A stretch of 64,000 nt of DNA from Metellina segmentata (GCA_947359465.1 OX375872.1:136450011-136514010), one strand, 5' to 3'. Positions 46,529-57,769 are shown, counted from the first letter of the stretch. Made by a program: numbers and translations. Notes: generated from the sequence alone by a model not told the origin.

Positions 46529-46640
46529 TGAAGAAATTATTTCTAAGGATTCTATTGATCTTTTTCTCAGATTAACATAATTTGTAAGGATTATATTGAT
46601 ATTTTTTCTCAGATTAGCATTTTCTACTGGTCCTTTCCTT
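46529..46640 (-). mobile_element. M-family core scrap
   Basis: 'ggattctattgatctttttc' units occur three times. No head is present. Confidence 0.55.
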
Positions 46641-46659
46641 ACTACCTGAATATAATTGA

Positions 46660-46835
46660 TTGGTTGTGAATTGACATCGTAATAGAATAACACAACGAAC
46701 TATTGATGATGATATTGTATCAAACACGAAGTGAAAGATCTGGCGACAGCACCTCGTCATTATGAATCGTGGTCAGATGACGAGGTTAACATCCAAGCTG
46801 TCATTCCAATCTTTAAACATTTACACCACGCTAAA
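46660..46835 (-). mobile_element. SINE-A fragment
   Basis: 'gaattgacatcgtaatagaa', 'taacacaacgaactattgat' and 'gaatcgtggtcagatgacga' match the reversed body, diverged. Confidence 0.75.
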
Positions 46836-46844
46836 ATTAAAGAA

Positions 46845-47417
46845 CAATGAGAGAAAAAAAATGGCATAGAATTTTTCCAACGGAAAGGAACAATAAACTA
46901 TTCCAAAAGTAATCCTATCAAAAGGAAGGGATCAGTTGAATCTTTTAGAAAGATTATATTCTACAAAATTCGCGCCAGTAAAACCTTTCCAAGAGATTTC
47001 ATTCTATGGAAAGGAGCGATAGAATATTTCTGAGGGGTTATATTCTGAGATAATGAGCAATAGTCTTTCCAAACGAAAGGAGAAATAAAATCTTCCAAAA
47101 CGATTTGTTTCTAAAAGTAAAGATAGGTAGGTATTTAATTAAAGTCGCACTGGAACACCACAACGGGCTATTGGTGACTTGAAGGTTAAATAATGATAAC
47201 TAATAAAATTGTTCCAAAGGATTTTACTCTGAAGAGAGCGAAATAATCCTTCCAAATGACTATTCTAAGTAAGGGAGCGATAAAATCTTTCTGAAGATAG
47301 ATAGAATCTATGGTTTCTTTTAAACAGAATATGTGGTAATTTAGCTTTTAAGTGTGTTGTTGGGTAAGAGAAATAGTAAACTGCTTCTCGATAAATCTCT
47401 TGACGGTCAGAGGGTTA
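46845..47417 (+). mobile_element. M-family element, copy 9, with SINE-A 3' scrap inside
   Basis: Core units ('caatagaatctttccaa' type) run to the tail 'atgtggtaatttagctttta' and the right terminus cggtcagaggg followed by TTAA (47414-47417). A SINE-A 3' end, taggtaggtatttaattaaa to gctattggtgactt, lies at 47126-47187. Confidence 0.8.
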
Positions 47418-48944
47418 AGTGAGGTTAACAAATACCATTTTACCACAAAAGCGTACAATTTTTTTTCGCAATAAAAACGGACTTCCTACTTTTAAAAAAC
47501 TGACTAGTACAGTGAAATTTTTTCTGTAACTTTTCAAAACATAAAATGGAGGAGTTTTTTCGAAAATAAGTGCTCGGGTAATCAATTTTTCAGGAAGATA
47601 AAAAAATGAATAGCTTTAACGAATGGATTTAAGTTTGGAAATGATACTATCCCAAATGTTTCAGAACGAATAAAATCGAGCCTTGTACTTTAAGCGATTG
47701 CAGATATTTTCAGTTATCTGAATATGAAATCCCTAGTGATATAAAGAAAGGTGCCTAAAAATGAAAGTTTTGGAAGATGAATAATTCTCTAAGGAGTTGA
47801 CACACATAATTCCCCTTCAGTTTTCTCTGCATGACTTGTAGAACCTCGACCTTCTTTATTAATCGAATCTTTTCAAGGGATTCACTTCCAATGAAAGGAA
47901 GAATCTCTTTCTAAAGACTGAAATAATCAATGTATTTTCTTACCCAACATATGTTGTTATTTATTCATTAAGAGTGTGTGTGCGCGATTGTGTGTTTTTG
48001 TGGGGGGTATAAATCCAAATTATTCCATTCTACGGAAGTGTCCAATATAATATTTCCAAAGTATTCCCTCCCAAGGAAAGGAACAGTAGAATAAATCATT
48101 GTAAAGGATTACATTCCAAGGAAAAGTTTAATGGATTCTTTCGAAACGATTTGATTCTAAGGAAATGTCTAACATCTTAAGAAAGTTTTCTATTCTAAGG
48201 AAGATTAGAATTTTTCGAAACGATTTTATTCTAAGCAAATGTACATCTTAAGAAAGTGTTCTATTTTAAGGAAAGGAAGGATAGAATCGAAACGATTTGA
48301 TTCCAAGCAAATGTACAACATCTTACGAAAGGGCTCTATTCTAAGGAAAGGAAGAATAGAATCTTTCAAAAGTATTAACTTTCAACGAAAGGAGCAATAG
48401 AATCTTAATAAAAGTTTAAATAATTCCCGTGTTCTCTCACCCAATTGATGTGGATGTATAATAATTAAGTTTTTGGTTGGTTAAGAGCAATATTATACTA
48501 CTCTAAAATCGCGTGACTTTCAGAGGGTTAAAGGAAGGTTATAAGACATATTACAAAGATAAAATCCTTCTACCGAAAAATAATGCAATTTTTTTCTAGT
48601 AGAAAAAACGACCTTCTGCATTCCAAAACTGACTAGTATAGTGAAACTGCTTCTTTTTTTAAGTAACATTTAGAAATATGAAACACCGAAGTTTCTTCCT
48701 TTATAAGTACTCAGGTTCTCAATTCTTCAGGAAGTTGAGAAAATAAATCACTTGAACTTCGAAAAACACTCTTCTGCTTCGAATGGATTTACGTTTGGAA
48801 ATGATACTACCCGAAATGTTTTAGAACGAATAAAATTGAGCCTCGTACTCTAAGCGATTGAAGATATTTTCAATCAGTTATCTGAATAGAAAATCCCAAG
48901 TGGTTTACATGAAGGTGGCATAAAGTGAAATTTTTCGAAGATGC
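47418..48944. repeat. Tandem duplication of spacer plus M element, offset ~1.1-1.16 kb
   Basis: 47425-47780 and 48540-48945 are collinear. Both hold 'aaaactgactagta.agtgaaa', gaatggatttaagtttggaa or its variant (47621 and 48781), 'gaacgaataaaat.gagcct' and 'aagcgattg.agatattttc'. The M element between them (47781-48527) belongs to the unit. Confidence 0.85.
47781..48527 (+). mobile_element. M-family element, complete copy, ~747 bp
   Basis: The left terminus is ataattctctaaggagttga followed by cacacataattcc. The right terminus is gtgactttcagaggg followed by TTAA (48528-48531). The core has 'ttctattctaaggaaaggaa' and 'tagaatcttt' units. There is a tail-like segment both in the middle (47925-47985) and at the end, so two elements may have been fused. 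Confidence 0.75.
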
Positions 48945-49222
48945 TTAACACTCTGAGGGATTCACACACATAATTTCACCTTGAAACCTAGTCCTCTCTG
49001 CATGACTTCCAACCAGTTTTGACGTTCTTGAACAATAGAATCTTAAAAGCAAAGAACCAATAAAATCTTTCCAAAGAATTCCCTTCGAAGGAAAAGAACA
49101 GCAGAATAATTCCAAATAATTCTATTCTAAGGGAAAAGGACCAACAGGATCTATGAAAAGGATTCTCTTCAAAAGAAGGGTACAACAGAATAATTTCAAA
49201 TAGTTCTATTCTATGGGGAAAC
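48945..49222 (+). mobile_element. M-family element, copy 11, truncated
   Basis: The left terminus is cttaacactctgagggattc, then 'acacacataatttcaccttg', 'cagttttgacgttcttgaac' and core units up to 'ttctattctatggggaaact'. No right terminus is present. Confidence 0.8.
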
Positions 49223-49229
49223 TAACTAA

Positions 49230-51380
49230 CACCAACACACACTCCTATGCTTAGTGTCGTGAGACATTGTACCAGTTTAAATATGTGTGGTTGGATGAGT
49301 AGAGCATGCCACTAAGGTGACATGTCTAGGCAGAATGTTAATTTTATTTGTGGGAGAATCATCAATACTGGAAAGAGTGAAGGTTATAGGGTTTTCAATC
49401 TAGTCTTGACGGTAAAAAAGCGAAATATCACATTATACTATGGTATATTTCAGTTGTTCGTGAAAACGTTTAATAATACGACAATTTGAACAACATAAAG
49501 TATTGTTTCTCAGTGATCCGCCGGATCCAAGGGCCAAAACAATCCAACAATTTTGAAAAACGAAAGGAAATGTCTCGTGCTAAAAATTACAACCTTGTTT
49601 GATGGCAGATTGAGTACGAACACAACGTTTACTATTTCGTACAAATGATTTGTCTTTTTAGATTGTCACTTCTGGTCAGTATGTCGATTATATTGAATTC
49701 CCTTATGTATGAAGAGTTTAAATTATCCAAACACGTTAAAAATGTCATTTTTGACCAAACATTCCAAAAAAAAAGACGTTTCTGATCTCATTCGATAGAG
49801 CATTTATTTGACTTTCCGAAGTATATTTGGTTTTTTTTTTCGCTAGATTAATTACTTGCAGAGATTAAGATTTTAATCAGGGCGGGAAAACCGAAAATAG
49901 CCGTTGAAAGACCAAACACTTGTCAAAAATTAAATTTAAAACTTACTTTTTTTTTGCAAACATAGTTTTAGCGCGGTTCTTCAAATGTCTAACTTTTTCT
50001 TTTGGAAATATTGTGATCAATTTTAAATAGAAGTGAAGAAGAAAATTGTTTACACAAACAGTAAATCAAGAGAGAGCAAACGATACACTTAAAACTATTT
50101 TTTACGCTAAATTAATTTTTATGCATTTTCCCTCACTTCAAATGTTATAATAGAAAAATTTACCGACGGATTCTCGTAAAATTTTGAGACCGTGTTCTTT
50201 ATAACGTTGTTTAGAGAATGAACTAGAAAATAATTATGCTGAGTTGGAACGTTTTTAAAGTATGGCCATTTATTTAAAAAATAGGACTGTAAAACTATCA
50301 AAAATCTTGTATTCATTTTTCAATCGTTTATGAAATTTTGTTTATTAAAAATACTTTTGATTCTACTTCATTCCCTAGAAAAATGCATGTAGTTTATTTT
50401 GGTAGCATCATTTATCAAATGGGGTTTAATAGATTTTCATGTAGCACATTTGAAATTGTTGTCAAATTTCTTTAAAATTTCATACTTACTTATCAGTTTT
50501 ACAAAATAATTAATACATATTTTAAATATTTATAGCCCAATGCTATTGTTTAATAACAATAAATGTAAAAATATCATAAAAATGTTTCTATACCGCATTT
50601 AAAAAAACGGTCTTGAACGTCTTCGGTTACCTTAAGTTCAAAAACGCACTTAATTCACAGACAATTAAGGAACGGATGTTTTGCAAATCAAAATAGCATT
50701 AATCAAGGATTTACGCGATTTTCAATAATTTTTAGATCATTTTAGGGTTTTTAAATGTTTAATTTTAGACTTTCTGTGTTACCAAATTTTAGGTTGGGAA
50801 AGAAAGATTTTATACAACAAAACAATATAAAACTTTGGAAGTGCATATATAAACAATTTTAAGAATGCAAAAATGACAATCTAAAAACAATTCATCTAAG
50901 TTTTGTTGTTAGTAAATTCAAGCCTTAAATTTGATGTATGGACTATCAGGAAATGTAAGCTACTCCTTTTTATTTTATTTTTAAAGAGCTTTTAAATAGC
51001 CAAATTAAGAATTTCAGTTTGGACGGAAAACTTCAGAAAATTGCGTTTGAAAGGTGTTTTTGTTATTGGAGATATTTGGATTATTATAATTTTGCTGTTT
51101 CGTAAAAACCACTTCCTTTAACAAAAGTTCTTCAAAATACGTAATTCTTTTTATAGGTGATGTGTTTTAGCTTTAGGTTTATAAAAATATTTTTATTGGG
51201 TATTTTCTAGCAATTTTTAGGACGTCGCAATCCATCTGACTAATTATCATATATCCGCATTTTTCAATATGTCGAGACAAATCTACCTAACCAGACTGTC
51301 AAAATTAACCAAATATTATCCTTGGCGATTAAACATTACTGCTTGCTTTTCGTCAGTAATGCTAGTTAATACTTTTTGAC
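49230..51380. other. AT-rich DNA, nothing recognised
   Basis: About 2.1 kb without open frames above 65 codons, SINE pieces or tandem repeats. It is the longest stretch in the window free of recognised elements. Confidence 0.45.
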
Positions 51381-51381
51381 T

Positions 51382-52238
51382 AGTGTTGGACAAAGTTTAA
51401 TCTGACTAGTGATTAAAAACTAATGACTAAAAATTCATCGTGGCTAATGAGTGACGTTTAATTAGTTTCCGACCTTCCACGTTAACTAATTTTTTTTATC
51501 TAGTTTCAGTTTTAATCAAGTAATCATCACTAAAAGTTAATTTTGCCTTTCCTTGGAAGTGAAATACTTGAACAGAATCAGTTGGTCCTTCCCTTGAAAG
51601 TGAATGTTGCGAAATTCTTCTACTGCTCTTAAAAGGGAATCCTTTAGAAAGATTGTATTAGTCCTTTATTTAGAATAGAATCCATCAGTAAGACAATGTT
51701 GGTCTTTGGTTTGGAATGCCTTGAAAAAAATTATACTTCTTCTTTCCTTAAAATAGAATTCATTGAAAAGGTTATATCGGTCAAGAAAGTCGAACCATGG
51801 TTAGACTGCCGGTCGTCAGGTGATATTATGAGAGTGAACCCCTTAGAAGGTTAAACTCGAATTTTTCTTGTCTTTTATTTTGCTCCTAAAGACGGTGGAC
51901 GCTTTTCTCTACCGAGACAGCTATACACCAGTAGAACCATCTTGTTTTCATATCAGTTATTATTTACTTTTCAAAGTTTGTTAACAATTTACCTTATGAA
52001 GAGCACTATTTATTGAATTAAACTCCATCAATATCTCAATACTTTATATTCCTCTTCAATAGGAATTTAACTAATAATTTCATGACTAAAGCTAACCATC
52101 GGATGATTGATGGCTAATTGATTTAGTTGTGTGTGAATATGACTAATTTTTCAATCATGATTAAATTTAGTCGTGATTGAAATTGTAGATAACTAATCAA
52201 TCGACTGTAATAATTAGTAAACTTCGCCCAACCCCGAG
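51382..52238. mobile_element. Possible terminal-inverted-repeat element hosting an M copy
   Basis: The left end gtgttggacaaagtttaatc and the complement of the right end, ggggttgggcgaagtttact, resemble each other. Both subterminal regions are rich in 'ctaatgactaa' or 'gattaaatttagtcgtga' motifs. No target duplication was found. Confidence 0.5.
51545..51860 (-). mobile_element. M-family element, copy 12
   Basis: Core 'cctttatttagaatagaatc' units, then the reversed head 'cggtcaagaaagtcgaacca', 'tggttagactgc' and 'gtgaaccccttagaaggtta'. It ends in TTAA. Confidence 0.8.
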
Positions 52239-52314
52239 TATGCGACATTAAAAAATTCTAGTGAATTCCTTCTTAGCCTCATAAGGTTCTAAATTACAGT
52301 TAGTAGCTGATAAT

Positions 52315-52592
52315 TGTTAAATTAACGCCACAACTGAGCAACACAACGGTTTACAGTAAGCAACTGTCCCGGAATAATCTTGAAAATATCCGAGGACGCC
52401 ATATCCTAATTTTGAACCATTATCAAATTACGAGGCCAACACCTGAGATAGCACCCCACTCTTTCAACTGCCGCACCTAGCTAACGTGAGTACTTAAGAG
52501 ACCTCGATAGATTTCATTTTCACCAGCCCCCACGCACACGACTTTCTTCGGTTAGATCTAGTTTCAAATTCGCAAACCACCGGTTGCGTATT
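52315..52592 (-). mobile_element. SINE-A copy
   Basis: 'gttaaattaacgccacaact', 'tgtcccggaataatcttgaa', 'ttttcaccagcccccacgca' and 'cgcaaaccaccggttgcg'. Nearly full length, diverged. Confidence 0.87.
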
Positions 52593-52624
52593 GTGAGATC
52601 GTAAAATACTGGAGCCAGCTGCAA

Positions 52625-52865
52625 CCCAACTGTTGTTTTTGCTTCGCGAGTTTTACGAGCGACAAAAAGGAAACGGAAACAGAAGCCGCTTCTGCAGGTG
52701 TTCTTTAAAACGGATCGCCGACTGGCCTTTGACCTTTGCCGTTGGGGGACTTGGAGTCTGCGGGAGAGGCCAGGGTCGACGGGGAGAGAGCGAGAAGCGA
52801 GGTTGAGTTTTCCTCGCGCTGACCCGTGTGATACAAATCTCGATATATTGATGTTGATTCTTTAT
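52625..52865. other. GC-rich island of unknown nature
   Basis: The segment 'gcttcgcgagttttacgagc' through 'ctcgcgctgacccgtgtgat' is clearly GC- and CpG-richer than anything within several kb. Open frames exist on both strands (52698-52892 + and 52653-52985 -) but show no known motif. It could be a 5' exon or promoter, a retroposed RNA fragment, or part of an element not recognised. Confidence 0.4.
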
Positions 52866-53084
52866 AAATTGTACATTTTGATGTCTAACTAATAAGAACG
52901 TGATTTGCTTAGCTGTTGGTTGTTTTCTCCTCATATACGATTTTCTGATGCTACCATTTTTGGGAGACGACACCACGGTATCCATCCTCTACTCTTCCAA
53001 CTGTGCTATATCTGCACTATTCTCTCAATAGAATCATTCGTTGAAATTTTATTGAACACAAAATTTAAATTTGTATGTGATAAG

Positions 53085-53705
53085 TAGTTAATTAACTTCG
53101 ACCTGTAGCAACACAATGGGCTACTGCCTACGTTCCGGGATCCAGCCTAAAGAGAAAGATCACAGAACAATACCTCGTAATTTTGAACCACGGTTAGATA
53201 AAGAGGTAAACACCTAAGCAGGCAAGCCACCTCTCCCAATTTCCACACCACACCAACACAACGGACGACACTTGTGGCAACGGCGCCGACCAACCGTTAT
53301 AGTGGTTAAGGTGTTAGCCACTAGATCGGAAGGTTCCTGGTTCGAATCCGGGTCCGGGCGTGGATGTTTGTAAGCGTATGGTGTAGAGGCGGATGGTGCA
53401 CCTTAAATCTGTCGTGGCTGAAAGTCCTCACGTTGGGTTGGCGTGGAAGTTTGGAGAGCGGGATGCCAGATCAGGTGTTGCTTCGTCATCTGACCGTAGT
53501 TCAAATTTACGAGGTGTTGTCCTAGGATCTTTCCCTTAAGGGACTGATCCCGGAACGTCGTCAATAGCCCGTTGTGTTGCTCTAGTACGAAGTTAACTAA
53601 AATTACCAAAATTGAGCCTACGACGAATTTAACTCTCTCCAGCCCCACCATACATCACGGTCTTTGGTCGAATTGAGATTCTAACTCGCAACCCTAAATT
53701 CAAAG
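53085..53705 (-). mobile_element. SINE-A, first of three tandem copies, split by SINE-B
   Basis: 53085-53284 holds tail and body ('agttaattaacttcgacctg', 'gggatccagcctaaagagaa'). 53612-53705 holds the rest ('cgacgaatttaactctctcc', 'ggtcgaattgagattctaac'). SINE-B lies between. Confidence 0.88.
53285..53611 (+). mobile_element. SINE-B, full-length copy
   Basis: The head is gccgaccaaccgttatagtg, with 'gttaaggtgttagccactag' and B-box 'ttcctggttcgaatccgggt'. The linker is 'gcgtggatgtttgtaagcgt'. The body continues to 'tagcccgttgtgttgctcta' and the tail 'aactaaaattacc'. The flanks ttgtggcaacggc and ttgagcctacgac may be a decayed target duplication. Confidence 0.93.
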
Positions 53706-54231
53706 TAGGTAAGTACTTAATTAATGTCACACTGCAGCAACATAACTGGCTACTGATGACGGTCCGGGATGAATCCCCAAGTGAAAGATCCGAGGGCATT
53801 AACAACGTTATTTTGAACCACGGTTACAAGAAGAGGTCAACACCTAAGCAGGCACCCCACCTCTCCCAATTTCCACACCACACCTACTGACGACACTTGA
53901 GGCTACGGCAGATTAAACTCTCCCCAGCCCCACCATACACGACGGTCTTTGGTCGAATTGTGATTCTATTTCACAGCCCTAAATTCAAAGTAGGTAAGTA
54001 CTTAATTAATGTCACACTGCAGCAGCAAAACTGGCTACTGGTGACAATCCGGGATGAATCCCCAAGTGAAAGTTCCGAGGGCATTAACAACGTAATTTTG
54101 GACCACTGTCAGATGACGAGGTCAACACCTAAACTGGCACCCCACTCGCCATACTTCCACACATTTGTGGTGCGACAGATTTATCGTGCACCAGTCCCCT
54201 TTGTAAAAGACGGTCTTTTGATTGGGTCCTC
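53706..54231 (-). mobile_element. SINE-A, second and third tandem copies
   Basis: Copies at 53706-53990 and 53991-54231 start with the same gtaggtaagtacttaattaa and 'tgtcacactgcagca'. They follow the same 'ccctaaattcaa' junction as the first copy, so they arose by local tandem duplication rather than independent insertion. The third stops at 'gacggtcttttgattggg'. Confidence 0.9.
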
Positions 54232-54234
54232 CTG

Positions 54235-54775
54235 TTGCTACTCTTCCAACCAAACTACCAAGACCCCCTTAAATTAAAGGAAACTACCACAATATAAGTG
54301 TTTTCGTTTGTTATATATAAGGAATTCATACGGAATTTATATCACAGAAACGCGTTCTTCACTTGGAGAGGTATAAAAATATTTGTTACTCCTAAAACAA
54401 AGATTGCATTCTGCCTATAATCCTGAGAAATATCAAATCCTCTTAAATTGCGGATGCTCTGGAAGGAATTCCAGGAAATCGATTGAGGTTTGAAAATTTT
54501 ATCATCCATTGCATACAGAGAATCGGCATTTTTCTTTCCTATCTCTTTGGAATAATACCACAAAAATGTATGTTGTAAAAGCGACGCAAGGAACTAAAAC
54601 CGCTGTATAAAAGAATAAATCATTCGTCATTGTTTGAAGCGAAAATGGAACGAATTTATTTCCCTTATGGATACGGACTTTTTCGCGCAGTGCTGGGAAC
54701 AGATTTTATGAAACTCGTCTTAAAGAAAATAGAGAAATATGGGGGAATGTTTTGAATTTTTACAAACAATCGCTT
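54235..54775. other. Unannotated DNA
   Basis: No feature was recognised. Confidence 0.35.
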
Positions 54776-55307
54776 ACAGTTTATTTACTTTTATAATGTT
54801 AGCAGAAAGCTTTAGGATCTTCCGAATGTTTCCTTTCGAAGCTAAGTGCTGAAAGTTGCTGCGCACGCAAAACTATCTATTGGATTAACAGCAATTTGTT
54901 CCAACTATTGCACAGCCAAGCGGTTGGTGGTAGTTAATATCAGTAAATTACTTCAAAAATTGGAAATTGCTTTTTAGTTTTACACATAAAAAGGCTTTGG
55001 CGTCGACAGAATATTTCCTTTCACAAAAAAACAGTAGCGGTTACGTAGAGCTTTCCATTGGGTAAACAGCAACTTAGTTCCAACTATTGTACAGCCAAGC
55101 AGTTGTTGGTAAATATCAGTAAATTACTTTAAAAACTGAAAACCAAAAACATTTAATTTTACTCACCAAGAAAGTTTGTTATCAACTAAATGTTTCTTTT
55201 CACAACAAAAATGGAAGGTTGCTGTGTATGTAAACCTTTCTATTAGGTTAACAGCAATGTTGTTTCAACTATCACAGACACACAAACAAGCACTTATAGG
55301 AGGTTAA

Positions 55308-55975
55308 GGGGACAGTAAACTTTCAAAACACTCAAATTTGACGAAAATATCATATTTTTGAATTTGCTGTATTATTTAACTAGACACTTATAGCTACAAC
55401 TGTGAAAAAAAATTCACTTTTGACACTTTTCAACTGAGTTATGGTCCATTATATTGTTTTTTTAAGAGATATGTACACTAAAAATTGCGTTTTCTCACAA
55501 TTGCGTGCAATTCTAATCATCGTATTCAACTCAAAATCTGCATGTTAATTCTTAGTAAAATTAAAAATAAAATTTATCCAAAAGGAATGTTATACCTATG
55601 CTATTTATATGAATTTTGATTAGAAATTTAATAAATATTTGAATTTTGGAAAAATTGTCTTGCTAAGAAAATAATTTATTAAAAAAATAATGACACGTTG
55701 ATGATACCAGGTATGTTTTATTATATGGTATATAACGCATATTGTATACAAGTATTTTTGTATTCCGAACCATATAAATACGCCTAAAGCATTTTGAATG
55801 GTACAATTTTTTCGCAATATTTAAAAATTGAAATTTTAATAACTTAAAACATTTTTATTATTTTGACACCAAATTTCTATGGTTATTATTGTTAGCTTAT
55901 TGCTAGTAATGTATCCAAATTTCAAAAGAATCTCTTGAACATTGAAAAAAAAGTTTGAAACTCTCTACTGTCCGC
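55308..55975. mobile_element. TTAA-flanked element, 668 bp
   Basis: TTAA lies at 55304-55307 and 55976-55979. The ends are ggggacagtaaactttcaaa and, complemented, gcggacagtagagagtttca. The uninterrupted neighbour repeat reads 'gttaatatcagtaaatta' (54933), which is the empty site and proves a TTAA duplication. No protein is encoded. It is a non-autonomous, piggyBac-type insertion by target site, although the ends lack the usual CCC. Confidence 0.88.
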
Positions 55976-56089
55976 TTAATATCAGTAAATTACTTCAAAA
56001 ACTGGAAAACATTTATTTTTTCTCACCAAGAAACTGCTGTCAACTAAATGTTTCCTTTCACAACAAAAACAAAGTTTCTGTATAAGAAG

Positions 56090-56362
56090 CATGTTAATTA
56101 ACATCTAACTGTAGCACCACAATGGGCTATTGGCGATGGATCAGGATGCTACTCAAAGGGAAAGACGCAAGGGCAACACTTCGTAATTTTTAACCACGAT
56201 CAGATGACAAGGTAGCACCTGAGCTGGCACCCCACTCTCCAATATTCCCCACCACCACGCTAAAGTGAGGACATTTTAGGCCACGACAGAATTAACCTGC
56301 ACCAGCCCTCTTTGCAGACAACAGTCTTTGGTAAGATTCGAACTCGTAACCCCTGGTCGCTA
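56090..56362 (-). mobile_element. SINE-A copy
   Basis: 'gttaattaacatctaactgt', 'gagctggcaccccactctcc', 'ttaacctgcaccagccctct' and 'aagattcgaactcgtaaccc' (reversed B-box region). Confidence 0.9.
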
Positions 56363-56383
56363 TAATCTATAACTCTTCTTCCT

Positions 56384-56979
56384 CTAGTCAGTTTCCTTCT
56401 AATACTCGTCCATGAAAACCTGGCTAGTTTATTCTAATGACGAGGTATCTTGTCCACATGAAGTACTCTTCAGTTTCCTTCTAATGATAAGATATCTATC
56501 TCGTGTATCAATATCTGGCCAGTTTCCTTCCAATGATGAGCTATCTCGTGCATCAATATCTGGTCAGTTACCTTCTAATGATGAGATATCTCGTGTATCA
56601 ATATCTGGTCAGTTTTCTTCTAATAATATATCGCGTCAATCAATGTCTAGTAAGTTTTCTTCTAATGACAAGATATATCGTCTATCAATACCTGGTAATT
56701 TCTTTTCTACTGATGATATATCTCATCCATCAAGACCTGATCAGTTTGCTTCTAATGACAAGATATCTCGTCTATCAAGATCTGGTCAGTTTATTACTTA
56801 TGACGATATATCTCGTCCATCAAGACCTGGTCAGTTTGCTTCTAATGACAAGATATCTCGTCTATCAAGATCTAGTCAGTTTTTCTAATGACGAGATATC
56901 TCGTCCATCTGATCAGAAGATCTGGTCAGTTTCCTTCTTTTATGGCAAGATGCTCCGTCTAGACAACCACCAGGAGAGT
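56384..56979 (-). mobile_element. FB-family element, ~42-bp tandem core
   Basis: About thirteen units of 'ctggtcagtttccttctaat' plus 'gatgagatatctcgtctatc' occur. The right end is gtctagacaaccaccaggag, the complement of the typical left end. Two overlapping long frames on the + strand (56412-56888 and 56503-56988) come from the repeat. Confidence 0.87.
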
Positions 56980-57270
56980 ATTGTATAAAATACTTTAAAA
57001 TTAGAAAACCCAGTATTAATGCTTATTAAAGATACAACTGCAAAATGAATGTTTCCTATCACTAGAACGTCGATGACGCTGTGCAAGCAAACCTTGGATT
57101 ATTCCCAACAATTTCACAGATATTAGTTAAGGATATTTAGGTTTGGTAAACAGCTGCAGAGTTATTTGCTTTCCCTTTGCCAAAGTTTTATAGTTTCCTT
57201 TTACTTAATTGTGCGCTATGTGAGAGCCATTCTTTGTGATAAACAGCAATTTTATTTCTGCTATGGCCTA

Positions 57271-57299
57271 AATATATATATATATATATATATATATAG
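57271..57299. repeat. (TA)n microsatellite
   Basis: A TA run of about 28 bp at the end of the 183-bp array. Confidence 0.95.
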
Positions 57300-57477
57300 T
57301 GGTAATTAAGTTGACTTAGAGAATTGAATTGGGCACAAACCTCGTAAATTCCAATGGCGACACTCAATTTTGAAGCCACATTTTGAATTTATATTAAAAT
57401 TTATTCCATAAGGCCAAGCTCTTCTAATCATCTGGGCCATTCGTTTCTGAATTATGAGCTTGTATTTATATTTGTAT

Positions 57478-57662
57478 ATTTAATTCACGTCGCACAGTGG
57501 CAACACAACGGGCCTAGTGGCAACACGATGGTCCGGGATCAATCCCGAGGGATAAGATCCGAGGACGACACCACGTAATTTTGAAACATAGTCAGGTTTC
57601 GAGGAAACACCTGAGCTTGCCCATCACTTCTCCAAACTCCCACACTACGCCGACGTGAGTTA
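57478..57662 (-). mobile_element. SINE-A copy, head missing
   Basis: 'tttaattcacgtcgcacagt', 'gatggtccgggatcaatccc', 'gatccgaggacgacaccacg' and 'actacgccgacgtgag'. It has a short internal duplication of 'gtggcaacac'. Confidence 0.88.
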
Positions 57663-57769
57663 TGGGTACGGAGTCTAGAGGACATAATCTTAAATTGATA
57701 CCTCAGACTTTTATTTCTATACTCAGAAAGTATATTACCACGGTGAGAGGGTTTCTATTTTTTAATTAA

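Larger units (their letters stand above)
54790..57270. repeat. ~183-bp tandem array broken by three insertions
   Basis: The landmark 'taacagcaa' plus 'gttccaactat' recurs at 54883, 55066 and 55248. Another landmark, 'aatatcagtaaattacttca', recurs at 54935, 55119 and 55979. The array is interrupted by a TTAA element (55308-55975), a SINE-A (56090-56362) and an FB element (56384-56979). It continues at 57000-57270 ('gtgataaacagcaattttat'). Confidence 0.82.

Noticed and set aside
52653..52985. 110-residue minus-strand frame in the GC-rich island
   Set aside because: Pro/Arg-rich composition follows from the GC content. No motif is seen, so it is kept only as an unexplained island.
56412..56988. 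Two overlapping frames of ~160 residues with SRPGQFASNDKISRLS-type repeats
   Set aside because: Both come from the 42-bp FB array read in two frames, which is not how a gene behaves.
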